A stretch of 64,000 bases of DNA from NCBI GenBank assembly GCA_003963305.1, contig RXJR01000006.1, forward strand, positions 182,868-246,867. The letters are read 5' to 3'. Of the stretch, positions 9,394 through 17,699 are shown in pieces. Origin of the DNA: Candidatus Melainabacteria bacterium (lineage in GTDB: Bacteria > Cyanobacteriota > Vampirovibrionia > Obscuribacterales > Obscuribacteraceae). The first letter of the stretch is position 1. Each line of letters opens with the position of its first letter. Below the pieces are notes generated by a model. The model was given only the letters and a program-made list of their open reading frames with translations, was not told the DNA's origin and searched no databases. The position numbers and the translations under genes were made by a program.

Positions 9394-11046
9394 ATGCTTC
9401 AACTGATTTACCAAGATCGTCCGATCGAAAATCGCAGCGACGCATTGCACCTTGCTGGCACCGCGGGTGAAACTATCGCCTTGAAGTTTGATATTAACAG
9501 CGACGCGATCATCGATGATTTTCGCGTCACAGTTGATGTGTCAAGGTCACCCAACAGCCCTGTAGATTTTACAGATCCAGGCATCACGCAAACAGATTGG
9601 TGTGCCGAAACCTTCGTAGTAAAAACGTGGCAGTCCGCCGGAATCGGAATCTATCAAGCAGAGGCGATGCTTGTAGACGAGCTGCTCGTCAAGGATGATC
9701 GACTTGAATTGAAGGACTCATATCGCAGTAAAATTCAAAACTGGCGAGAAATTCTAAAACCGAGCAAGTTCTATAAAGGTCCGGAGATTGCCTCTCACAA
9801 AGACGCCAGAACGAAAGTTCTCGCTGGCGAGTCAAAAAAATTCTATGCGCGAATCAAAATCCCCCCACACATCAAAGAAGGACACTACAGCGCACACATT
9901 ACTTGCCAATCCGGCAAAGAAACACTGCAGACCATTCCGGTGTCGATTGACATAGCGCCAATTAGCCTGATAACGCCGCCTCACACTTTCTTTCTCTGGT
10001 ACAAAGGGCGTCTGAATCCTCGCTGTCCTCAGCACTTCGTTAGCGAAAGTCTCTTTCGATTGCAGCTGCAGGATATACGCGACCACGGCTTCAATTGCAT
10101 CTCGCTGACGGAGACAGATACATCGACGGCACAAAGAGCAATCAATATTGCGGAGGAAATAGGATTCGAAAAAATAGTACTGCCTCCACCGTTTCCAGAA
10201 CTAACGAAGTTGTGCTTCAAGAAAGCGCAGCCGATCATCTACTTGAGCGACGAATTGGACACACGGATCGAATTTCCAGGAAGTGACAGCCCTGAAGCCT
10301 TAATAGGGCATCATCAGCAAAATTGGAAACGAGCTCGAACTGTTGAAAAAGCAAAAACACTGGTTTCTCTTGTCAGTCACACCTTTACAAAAAGGCTACA
10401 GAACGAAACAGACATCGGACACTGTGCCGACATCATAAGCCTGTATCTAAATCGAAATCGAGAATTCTTCCAGTTCACCGAACAATTGCAAAATTCCACG
10501 TCGAGCCAATTCTTTTACTACTGGCAGTGTTACATGGAAAAACCAAACTTGAATCGAGTGCTGGCAGGTACATATCTGTGGAAAAGCGGCGCAGCCGGAA
10601 TTTCACCATATTGCTATCAGCACATGCCGGTTTATCCGAACTCTCCCTTCAACGACTTTGATGAGTGGGAGCCCGACTTTCACGAGGGCGGCATTAATCG
10701 CCCCTTCAAAGATCACATGACGACGTATCCAAGCCGAGACGGAATCATACCGACCCTTCAGTGGGAAGCTTTGCGAGAAGGCATAACAGACTTCAAATAC
10801 TGGTTTACTCTGCACCATTGGCTTGAAAAAGCTCTGACAAGTGAAAACAGGGAAGCTCGGGAATACGCGTCAGAAGCCAGAACACGAACAAACAAAATTC
10901 TATCGAGAATAAATTTGATCACCATCTCAATCAATAGCGAAACAGAGTTAGAACCTTACCCGAGCATTGAGCCGCATGAGTACGATCACTTCCGCAACGA
11001 GATCAGGAACGACATCGTAGCGCTGTCACGACTGCTGCACACATAG
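9394..11046 (+). CDS. DUF4091 / GH123-like putative glycoside hydrolase
   Basis: 550 residues from the ATG at 9394; an in-frame TTG at 9346 would add 16 residues that look unlike the family. The N-terminal ~180 residues look like a beta-sandwich. The middle resembles a TIM-barrel core with LSDELD, a possible acidic pair. The C-terminal part carries the telling block TYPSRDGIIPTLQWEALREGI.DF.Y, typical of DUF4091/GH123-like proteins. No signal peptide is visible. Substrate unknown; the neighbouring glycosyltransferase and polysaccharide deacetylase suggest glycan processing. Confidence 0.65.
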   Translation: MLQLIYQDRPIENRSDALHLAGTAGETIALKFDINSDAIIDDFRVTVDVSRSPNSPVDFTDPGITQTDWCAETFVVKTWQSAGIGIYQAEAMLVDELLVKDDRLELKDSYRSKIQNWREILKPSKFYKGPEIASHKDARTKVLAGESKKFYARIKIPPHIKEGHYSAHITCQSGKETLQTIPVSIDIAPISLITPPHTFFLWYKGRLNPRCPQHFVSESLFRLQLQDIRDHGFNCISLTETDTSTAQRAINIAEEIGFEKIVLPPPFPELTKLCFKKAQPIIYLSDELDTRIEFPGSDSPEALIGHHQQNWKRARTVEKAKTLVSLVSHTFTKRLQNETDIGHCADIISLYLNRNREFFQFTEQLQNSTSSQFFYYWQCYMEKPNLNRVLAGTYLWKSGAAGISPYCYQHMPVYPNSPFNDFDEWEPDFHEGGINRPFKDHMTTYPSRDGIIPTLQWEALREGITDFKYWFTLHHWLEKALTSENREAREYASEARTRTNKILSRINLITISINSETELEPYPSIEPHEYDHFRNEIRNDIVALSRLLHT

Positions 11047-11080
11047 CTGAATGCATGGCTCCTAGCCTAGCTGAATGCAT
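11044..11080. repeat. 13-base direct repeat overlapping a stop codon
   Basis: TAGCTGAATGCAT occurs exactly at 11044-11056 and 11068-11080. The first copy begins with the TAG stop codon of the upstream gene. It is one of several repeats of this kind in the window. Confidence 0.85.
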
Positions 11081-11218
11081 CGCTGCATGCGTCGCCAAAT
11101 GCGTAGCAGCCCGTCGAGGGCGCTTCAACATTGTAATAATCCGATAATGAATTGACGTAATCGTTGATTGCCTGGCGACACGGGATGATACTGTAGTGGT
11201 TCAGTTGTAATAAGCAAA

Positions 11219-12376
11219 ATGATCGACGTCGTAATCGTTGCGAAAAACGAGGAGCGGCACATAGGTGCCGTTCTCTCTGCCATTGCCGCGCAAAAGAACC
11301 TAACTGGAATAAAAACATTCGTCGTTGACAACGGATCATCTGACAACACCGTTGAAATTGCACAGAAGCACAATGCGCGTATCATCGAATGTACAGGCAC
11401 CCTCGGCAAGGCACGCAATAGCGGTATTGCGTGCGGTGACAATGCGCTCGTAGCGTTTTTAGACGCGCATTCAGTGCCTATCGAAACCTGGGGAGCAACA
11501 CTCGCAAAGGCTTTCTCCGAGCAGACCGACCTTGGTGCAGCAATGGGAAGCATCGAAAACATTTCAGAGAGACCAGGCACGGAGCTATTAGCAAAACACT
11601 CCATGTTTTCGTCGCCCGAAAGACTCTGGAAAAACACTATCAGTGGACTAAATTCACCGCTCCCCTGGATTCCCACCGGTAATTGCATGTACTCGCGCGA
11701 TGCACTGAACCAGGTGGAAGGGTTCGACGAAAATCTGTTCAGATGTGAAGACACCGATCTGTCATGGAAGATTGTGTTGCAGGGATACCAACTTGCTTAC
11801 GTGCCGGAGGCAAAAGTAACCCACTACGACCGAGCCGGAGGCACTTCATATCTGCGCAAGTACTATAACTATGGTGCCGGCGCCGCAGAACTTGCGTGCA
11901 AGTATGGACTGGAGTCCTCGCCGGTTGCAGACAAAAACTTGAGCGGTACAAAATTTCTCCTCGATGCTTGCTACAAACTCGGATTTTATTCCAGAAGAAA
12001 AACGGCGATGTCGCCCAAAATCACAAATCAGGTAGATCAAAAATTCCGCCAAAAGTTTCCCTGGCATAACGGCACTAAAATCGGATTATCATCAAGAATG
12101 ATCTACTGGTTTGTGCAAGAAAGCACCTGCATTTGCGTCAATCTTGAAACGAACTCACGCCTGGTGCTGGAAGACTTAAGTGCAGACATTTTCCACCTGC
12201 TGACACGGCAGTGCAACCGCTCCGAGATCATCGAATCAATCAGTCAACAGTTTGATATCGACAAGGAGGCAATAGCTTCAGATCTAGACGAATTGATCCA
12301 GCAGTTGATAGACAATCAAATTTTGTCAGCAAATCAGCACTCACCGAACCACTCTGAAAGCCATTTCTCAAAATAA
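11219..12376 (+). CDS. GT2 glycosyltransferase fused to a C-terminal PqqD-like domain
   Basis: 385 residues. Residues 1-~225 are a GT-A family 2 glycosyltransferase: IVAKNEE start, VVDNGSSDNT, the DxD-like DAHS (~82-85), a GN.MYSR acceptor loop and the ED-containing FRCEDTDLSWK. Residues ~295-370 match the PqqD/RRE winged-helix pattern: L..LSADIFHLLT...N.SEIIESIS..FDID...I..DLDELI..L.DNQIL. PqqD domains bind peptide substrates in RiPP pathways. The fusion suggests recruitment of a peptide or protein acceptor, but no precursor peptide is evident nearby. The last 43 bases overlap the end of the convergent deacetylase gene. Confidence 0.82.
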   Translation: MIDVVIVAKNEERHIGAVLSAIAAQKNLTGIKTFVVDNGSSDNTVEIAQKHNARIIECTGTLGKARNSGIACGDNALVAFLDAHSVPIETWGATLAKAFSEQTDLGAAMGSIENISERPGTELLAKHSMFSSPERLWKNTISGLNSPLPWIPTGNCMYSRDALNQVEGFDENLFRCEDTDLSWKIVLQGYQLAYVPEAKVTHYDRAGGTSYLRKYYNYGAGAAELACKYGLESSPVADKNLSGTKFLLDACYKLGFYSRRKTAMSPKITNQVDQKFRQKFPWHNGTKIGLSSRMIYWFVQESTCICVNLETNSRLVLEDLSADIFHLLTRQCNRSEIIESISQQFDIDKEAIASDLDELIQQLIDNQILSANQHSPNHSESHFSK

Positions 12377-13437
12377 TCACCATCACAGTCTCGAACCAAT
12401 AAACGAGGCAATTGAAAGCGGTCGGTGCCGGGCCAGATCGCTTCGGGAATGTTCGAACATGCGTATTTATATGAAAGTTGCTTCGCTATCGATACAGTTT
12501 CGGAAGTATAGTCCGCTCTTGTGCCATAAGGATAGGCAAACCCATCAATGGAGTGACCCACCACGTCCTCCAGAAATTGCTTGCTCTCCCTGAGTTCGAA
12601 GGTTTGTTCAGCGATAGACAAACGGGAGAGTACTGGATGGTTAACCGTATGAGAACCGAGTTCGATCAGACTAGACTTAGACAGCTCCACAATCTCATCA
12701 ACGGTCAATGATTGGCAAGGTGACGCAAGAGGGTTCGATCCAGCAACGGGATTCGACCCATCAGGAGGATTCAATCCGGCAAGAGATTTTAGCTCATCCA
12801 GAACTCTCGCACGCTCTCGCTCTGTTGCATCGCGCAAAAATCGGGTAACTTCGCGATAGATTTCATGTCGAGGGCCGGGGTCGTGCTCGCACAATAGATT
12901 CCAACCGCCGAGCACATTAGAGAGACCATTCAAAGATTGCCCATTAGAAGTGTTATTAGAAGCCGTGGACGACTCATTCAAATTCCACTCTCGCATCTCG
13001 CTCAAGTTTAATCTGACCTGATCCGGCAATGCAATCGCACCAAATATGATGCTTTCTACTTCACTCCACCAGAAAGGTGTGCGATGCTGGACCATCCCGG
13101 TGCTTATAAAGACTGTAGCCGGCACCTCATACTTGGTCAGAATTGGCAAAGCTGCAGTCAAATTGTCGGCATATCCATCGTCAAACGTGATCACAACTGA
13201 ATTAGTTGTGAATGCCTCTTTACCGCCATCCAGCGCAGAACAATTGAGAGCACGATATTTCTGTCTCAGAACTTCAAGATGTTCACGGAAATGTGCTGGC
13301 GCCACCGATAACAATTGAGGATCTGCATCGGTATCGCTGATTCGATGATAGAGCAACATCAAAACACGAGGAGCTTGAAGGCTGCGCAAGAATGGTGGTG
13401 CTGCCTGCATCTCGATCATTCTTGAAGGCGCTCCCAT
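12334..13437 (-). CDS. polysaccharide deacetylase (NodB homology, CE4)
   Basis: 367 residues. CE4 enzymes remove acetyl groups from GlcNAc-type polymers with a divalent metal. Seen: LMLLYHRIS start, the metal/catalytic motif TFDDGYADN (~95), the His motif ELGSHTVNHPVLS (~268) and the FAYPYGT motif (~312). An insertion of loosely repeated (P/A)-G-S-N-P phrases (~232-248) is encoded by a small internal repeat near 12720-12780. No signal peptide is visible. The 3' end overlaps the glycosyltransferase gene tail to tail by 43 bases. Confidence 0.88.
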   Translation of the reverse strand: MGAPSRMIEMQAAPPFLRSLQAPRVLMLLYHRISDTDADPQLLSVAPAHFREHLEVLRQKYRALNCSALDGGKEAFTTNSVVITFDDGYADNLTAALPILTKYEVPATVFISTGMVQHRTPFWWSEVESIIFGAIALPDQVRLNLSEMREWNLNESSTASNNTSNGQSLNGLSNVLGGWNLLCEHDPGPRHEIYREVTRFLRDATERERARVLDELKSLAGLNPPDGSNPVAGSNPLASPCQSLTVDEIVELSKSSLIELGSHTVNHPVLSRLSIAEQTFELRESKQFLEDVVGHSIDGFAYPYGTRADYTSETVSIAKQLSYKYACSNIPEAIWPGTDRFQLPRLLVRDCDGDYFEKWLSEWFGEC

Positions 13438-13569
13438 TGACTACCACAGCCGACTCAAGAGGTAATTGTCGCAGATTGCCCGCGTATAAAGTTTTTAAGA
13501 GGCGCAGAAGTCCAGACAAATTCTGTCTGATTATCACTAAAATGGTCACACTGAATTCTGGACATTATT

Positions 13570-14331
13570 ATGGAATCTAAAAACAACAAAATACTCATCT
13601 TCTCTGACGGCGCATGCTCAGGCAATCCAGGCCCAGGTGGATGGGGTGCGATAGTGCTTCTGCCAGACGGCACGGTGCATGAGCTCGGTGGCGGCAATCC
13701 ATCGACAACCAACAATCGCATGGAAATGGCGGCAGTCTTCAAGGCTTTGAGTCTACTGAATCTCGAAGAGATGCACGATATTACCGTTTACACCGATTCT
13801 GTATATCTAATAAATGGCATCACGAAGTGGATAAAAGGCTGGAAATACAGGGGATGGAAAACCTCTACAGGTGGGGATGTACTCAACCGGGACCTCTGGG
13901 AAGAACTGTCCAAACTGGTCAGCAATCTGGAGCCGTCACGTATTGCGTGGAAGTGGGTAAGAGGACACGACGGCAATCCAGGCAACGAAAGATGTGATCA
14001 GATAGCCGTTGCCTTTTCGAAAGCTAAACGCGAACCGCTCTATGTTGGCCCGGTCGACGCTTATTTCGTCGACCTCACCGAGTTACCCGAAGAACAACCA
14101 TTACCCGAGCCAAAGGGCACTGGCACCAATAATGGTGCCTCGAAGGGCGCTTACAAAACTGCCTCGGCAGGTGGTACAGCTTACTACATTAGTTATCTGA
14201 ACGGCGTTGTCGAGACTCATTCAACCTGGGCAGAATGCCAGAAACGGGTGCATGGAAAACCCGCCAAATTCAAAAAGGTCAAATCAAAACAAGAAGAGCT
14301 GGACACCCTTAAAGGATGGGGTGCCGGCTAA
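13570..14331 (+). CDS. rnhA: ribonuclease HI with C-terminal hybrid-binding (viroplasmin-type) domain
   Basis: 253 residues. RNase HI cuts the RNA strand of RNA-DNA hybrids. The catalytic domain (1-150) has all four acidic residues: Asp13 (FSDGACSGNPGPGG), Glu52 (NNRMEM), Asp76 (YTDSVY) and Asp143, plus His133 in RGHDGNPGNE. After a Pro/Gly-rich linker, residues ~203-250 form a small domain (AYYISYL.GVVETHSTWAEC..RV.GK.AKFKKVKS..E) like the RNase H1 hybrid-binding domain, which normally sits at the N-terminus. The gene ends 2 bp from the convergent regulator gene. Confidence 0.93.
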   Translation: MESKNNKILIFSDGACSGNPGPGGWGAIVLLPDGTVHELGGGNPSTTNNRMEMAAVFKALSLLNLEEMHDITVYTDSVYLINGITKWIKGWKYRGWKTSTGGDVLNRDLWEELSKLVSNLEPSRIAWKWVRGHDGNPGNERCDQIAVAFSKAKREPLYVGPVDAYFVDLTELPEEQPLPEPKGTGTNNGASKGAYKTASAGGTAYYISYLNGVVETHSTWAECQKRVHGKPAKFKKVKSKQEELDTLKGWGAG

Positions 14332-14333
14332 AT

Positions 14334-15068
14334 CTACCAGGCTTGATCTTCCCAATCAGTTAGTTCAGCACGGTTTATCAGACCGCGCCGAAAGGCTATG
14401 TTTAGAGCACGACAGCGATGATTGTATTCATCTTCGTCTGAAGCTCCTTTACTGGAAATACCGAACTTTGTGTACAAACATTTAAGACGAGCTTGGACTG
14501 CCTTCTCAGTGATATACAAACGCTTCGCGGTAGCTTTATCAGTAAACCCGAGTGCGATACAAATCAGCACCTCAAATTCAGCTTCGGTCAATCCAGTAGC
14601 ACCACTTTCGGTGCGGCGAATAATTCTCTGAATGCGCGGATGAATCCAGCAGTCACCACTCAGAACGGCCTTAGTAGCGTCAATGACTTGCTGATCTGTG
14701 GAATCCTTCAAAACATATCCAAATGCGCCATCCGGAGGAACAAGCTTCCATAGCTTGCGCACGAATATTTCATCAGAATGATTGGATAAGATTATTACGC
14801 CCGTCTGAGGCATTTCCTTCAATATCTGTTCGGCCGATTTGATTCCAGAAAGCACCGGCATCTCGATATCGAGAAAAACAAGCGGTGGCTTATGCTCTCG
14901 AACAAGCTCAAGCGCGCGTTGACCATCAGCCGCCTCATAAAATGGTGAAAGCGATTCAAGGTTTTTCGAGAGCAACTCTCTCAGCCAGACACGCTCCCGC
15001 TCCTGATCGTCGGCTATTACAATGCCCAATAGAGAACGCTCCGAAGTTAGCGAGACAACCTTATACAT
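14334..15068 (-). CDS. NarL/LuxR-type response regulator (paralog of the one at 51609)
   Basis: 244 residues. The receiver domain (~13-135) has the acidic pair IADD (~20) and the phosphoacceptor Asp67 in VFLDIEMP, followed by LSN and a Lys in YVLKDS. The C-terminal helix-turn-helix (~165-215) reads LTEAEFEVLICIALGFTDKATAKRLYITEKAVQARLKCLYTKFGI, a LuxR/GerE fold. A tail (RCRALNIAFRRGLINRAEL) is shared almost word for word with the regulator at 51609. It starts 1 bp after the GTPase stop. It probably responds to the tandem-module kinase upstream and may bind the TGGGGT-NN-ACCCYA sites. Confidence 0.9.
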   Translation of the reverse strand: MYKVVSLTSERSLLGIVIADDQERERVWLRELLSKNLESLSPFYEAADGQRALELVREHKPPLVFLDIEMPVLSGIKSAEQILKEMPQTGVIILSNHSDEIFVRKLWKLVPPDGAFGYVLKDSTDQQVIDATKAVLSGDCWIHPRIQRIIRRTESGATGLTEAEFEVLICIALGFTDKATAKRLYITEKAVQARLKCLYTKFGISSKGASDEDEYNHRCRALNIAFRRGLINRAELTDWEDQAW

Positions 15069-15069
15069 G

Positions 15070-15651
15070 TCATTGTAACCTGTTTAAAATCTGCTTACTA
15101 ATCTGCTTGAGCGTAGTGAAGACTCCAGGTCCCGTAGAAGCAATGGATTCAAAGGAAACCACTTTACCTGTTGGATTCAAATCACTCTCCATCATCTCAA
15201 GACTCATAGCACTTGTGAGATCCCGTTTGTTGTATTGCAACACATAGGGAACTGACTGTAACGATAAGCCATAGCTTTCAAGATTCTCTTTCATGTTTTC
15301 TAGAGCATCGATATTTTCCTGACGTCTGACGATATCAGAGTCAGCCACGAAAATAATTCCGTCGGCGCCGTTTAAAATAAGCTTGCGGCTGGCGTTGTAT
15401 TCAACCTGTCCGGGAACTGTATACATCGAAAAGCGTGTTTTGAAACCTTGAACGGTGCCCAGGTCTAATCCAAAATAGTCAAAGAACAGCGTTCGTTCAG
15501 TCTCAGTAGCAAGACTGATAAAATCTCCGCGCGTCTGAGGCGCCAGCTGACTGTATATAAACTTCAAGTTTGCGGTTTTGCCACCAAGACCGGTGCCATA
15601 ATAAACGATCTTACAGTTAATTTCTCTAGTGAACAGATTTATCATTGCCAT
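15070..15651 (-). CDS. MglA/Ras-like small GTPase
   Basis: 193 residues. Small GTPases switch between GTP and GDP forms to control partners. Seen: the P-loop GTGLGGKT (19-26), the switch-II-like YTVPGQVEY (77-85), NKRD for guanine recognition (141-144) and SIASTGPGV as the final G box. This is the bacterial MglA branch (polarity/motility regulators). No MglB/Roadblock partner gene is next to it. It is followed within 1 bp by the response regulator and preceded, after a 156-base gap holding an operator-like palindrome, by the histidine kinase, so it may be a signalling component of that system. Confidence 0.88.
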   Translation of the reverse strand: MAMINLFTREINCKIVYYGTGLGGKTANLKFIYSQLAPQTRGDFISLATETERTLFFDYFGLDLGTVQGFKTRFSMYTVPGQVEYNASRKLILNGADGIIFVADSDIVRRQENIDALENMKENLESYGLSLQSVPYVLQYNKRDLTSAMSLEMMESDLNPTGKVVSFESIASTGPGVFTTLKQISKQILNRLQ

Positions 15652-15785
15652 GGTTAATCCTCGTGCTGCAACGCAGCAGTGAGCCGCCGCCCGCGCTGCT
15701 GCGGTCAGAGACTAGCTATTGAACTCCACTACTGCAATTATTTCACCTTCGAAATAAGCACGGTATGTGGTGCCTCTTAAAACTC

Positions 15786-15805
15786 ACCTGGGGTCCACCC
15801 TAACC
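15786..15805. promoter_or_regulatory. operator-like palindrome A, upstream of the GTPase-regulator pair
   Basis: ACCTGGGGTCCACCCTAACC. The core TGGGGT-NN-ACCCTA matches three other sites in this window. It begins 2 bases past the kinase stop codon and lies about 134 bases before the GTPase start, where a promoter for the two downstream genes would be. Confidence 0.6.
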
Positions 15806-15807
15806 AG

Positions 15808-17439
15808 TCAACCGGAAAGAAGTTGAATACAGATAGAAACTTTGGTGCCAGTTGGAAACGACATAGCACTTGTCCAATTGACTTCAGCGCCGATTGCTGA
15901 AGCACGCTCGCGAATATTCTTCAGCCCACGCGACAAGGTATTACGCGTGTCTCGAATGCCGCGTCCATTATCCTCTATCGAAACAATCAAGCTGCCGGCT
16001 CTTTCTTCTACGAGAACAGTTGTATGAGTCGCGCCGGAATGTTTCTCGATGTTGTTGAGGGCTTCCTGGGTAACACGATATATGGCGAATTTTGCCTCGT
16101 CTGAAATTTCAATGCGATCACGCTGAAGATTCGAATAGACAATTGCTTCTATCAAACTGGCGCGGCGAAATCTGTCGACAAGAGCCTGGATAGATGGAAT
16201 CAAGCCTGCCTCGGTCAACAATCGCGGATGCAGATCAGACATCACCGCACTGACGCCAGCAGCAATTAACTCCATTCTCCCAGTCACATCTTGAACCACT
16301 AATTGATCGCCTAAGTTGCCAGCGAGAAGCACAATATTTTCCAGGCGAGGAAGAATGAATCGATCAATCTCATCTGAAATATTCTTGCGTTCGGCGCCGA
16401 CCGCCAGGCTTTCAAAAAGCGCTCTGTCTCGGTTAATCAAACGAGCCCACTCGTCTTTAGCGTGCGCGAGAATAATATCTAATTCGGATAGTCTCGCTTG
16501 AGACAATTCATCAACATCGAACTCTTCACTAGCCATCACAGGCGATGCTTCCTCAGATATCGAAATCACCAGGTCGTTTGGAAACTGGTCGCGAGCCCCC
16601 AGTGAATCAAGTTGCACGCTAGCCCCGGCAAGAGAGCACCAGGCTTCAAATGCGTCAAAATCTGCTCTCTCCGCAGTAATCCACTGTGCGGAGGAAACGA
16701 GCTTATCGGCACAGCGAATCGTGATAACACTTTGGTCGTTGATACGCTGATATTGGATCATAAGCATGTCATTTTCGGATTCGACAAACATCTTCAAAAG
16801 CGCTTGAATGGCGCGATACACACAGAGTTGCTGCAGTCTGGATAATTGACATTCTTCAGCTTGTTCAAAGAACAAAATAAGACGTCCGCACCGCCTCATG
16901 TAACGCTTGCAGATATTGTCGATGGCTGGAAGCAACCCTAACTCTTCCAGATCTACTGGATGCAACTCGCCCAGCAAATCACGAAAGGCTGAGATGGATT
17001 GATGAACCTCGTCCACCAGAGCAGCGCAACTCGATGCAGCGGCGCTGGATGCAGCAGCATTGGATTCAGCGACGTTGGATGCAGCGCTGCCGGGTAAGCC
17101 CAGGTTTGGCGTACCGCCAGTTTGGGCTTGAACAGAGCGAATCAAACGTGCCAGCAATGGCAAACTCTCATCGTGCAATTCTTTTGCAACCCGATGTCGC
17201 TCTGCTTCAACAGCTGCAAACTCAAATTCAAATTGAATCATACGAGCTTCTGCATTCCAACGCGAACCAATATGACGGGCACGCGCCGCTATAGCAGATT
17301 TACTCGTCGCAGAGGTCGGCGGTGCCTGACTCTCAGCCAACGAAGAGCTTATCCTGGTTCGCACCAAAAGAGCCGAATACTCCGCCCATAATTTTTTCAT
17401 CGTCAAAAGCGATTGCAGTCGCGGCGGAAGTGCGACCAT
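15808..17439 (-). CDS. sensor histidine kinase with two HisKA_3/HATPase modules of complementary degeneracy
   Basis: 543 residues from the ATG at 17439. An upstream in-frame start at 17604 is possible, but the added 55 residues look non-coding and would run through a perfect palindrome; an ATG at 17400 is another choice. Module 1 has ERHRVAKELHDE with the phospho-acceptor His89, but its ATPase part lacks the N-box Asn and the Gly-rich G box. Module 2 has ERKNISDEIDRF, where the His is replaced by Asp, yet keeps a full ATPase: TQEALNNIEKHSG, EDNGRGI, GLKNIRERA. So His and ATP site sit in different modules. No membrane segment or sensor domain is visible, so it is likely cytoplasmic. An Ala/Ser-rich linker (~115-137) is encoded by short repeats. 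Confidence 0.85.
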   Translation of the reverse strand: MVALPPRLQSLLTMKKLWAEYSALLVRTRISSSLAESQAPPTSATSKSAIAARARHIGSRWNAEARMIQFEFEFAAVEAERHRVAKELHDESLPLLARLIRSVQAQTGGTPNLGLPGSAASNVAESNAAASSAAASSCAALVDEVHQSISAFRDLLGELHPVDLEELGLLPAIDNICKRYMRRCGRLILFFEQAEECQLSRLQQLCVYRAIQALLKMFVESENDMLMIQYQRINDQSVITIRCADKLVSSAQWITAERADFDAFEAWCSLAGASVQLDSLGARDQFPNDLVISISEEASPVMASEEFDVDELSQARLSELDIILAHAKDEWARLINRDRALFESLAVGAERKNISDEIDRFILPRLENIVLLAGNLGDQLVVQDVTGRMELIAAGVSAVMSDLHPRLLTEAGLIPSIQALVDRFRRASLIEAIVYSNLQRDRIEISDEAKFAIYRVTQEALNNIEKHSGATHTTVLVEERAGSLIVSIEDNGRGIRDTRNTLSRGLKNIRERASAIGAEVNWTSAMSFPTGTKVSICIQLLSG

Positions 17440-17555
17440 CGAAGTTTGCTCACATTGCAAGGGGCGCTGCAAACGTCGCCTCCAATCACCCACCAATGCC
17501 AATTCGATTCTCTCACAAGACGGCAAGCTGTGAACTGGGAGGGCAAGCAGGAGGC

Positions 17556-17575
17556 ACCTGGGGTTCACCCCAGGT
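17556..17575. promoter_or_regulatory. operator-like palindrome B, upstream of the tandem-module kinase
   Basis: ACCTGGGGTTCACCCCAGGT is a perfect inverted repeat: two 9-base arms around a 2-base centre. It is the best of the four TGGGGT-NN-ACCCYA sites. It lies about 117 bases before the preferred kinase start and about 125 bases before the divergent DJ-1/PfpI gene, so it could serve either. Confidence 0.7.
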
Positions 17576-17699
17576 CGCCATAGACCAGCTACGGCCTTGC
17601 ACAACGACCAGGAAACGGCGACTTAGCGAACCTGGACCTTAACCTATAATGGAATAATCTGGTAAACGGAACAATCTGGCGGCGACAATCGACACAGAC

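Noticed and set aside
12715-12785. GGTTCGATCC and GATTCGACCC phrases that look like tRNA T-loops
   Set aside because: They lie inside the deacetylase coding frame and encode a repeated Gly-Ser-Asn-Pro insertion; no acceptor or anticodon stems can be drawn.
17440-17604. N-terminal extension of the tandem-module kinase
   Set aside because: The extra 55 residues have unusual Cys/Arg/Pro content and the DNA contains a perfect palindrome that fits an operator better.
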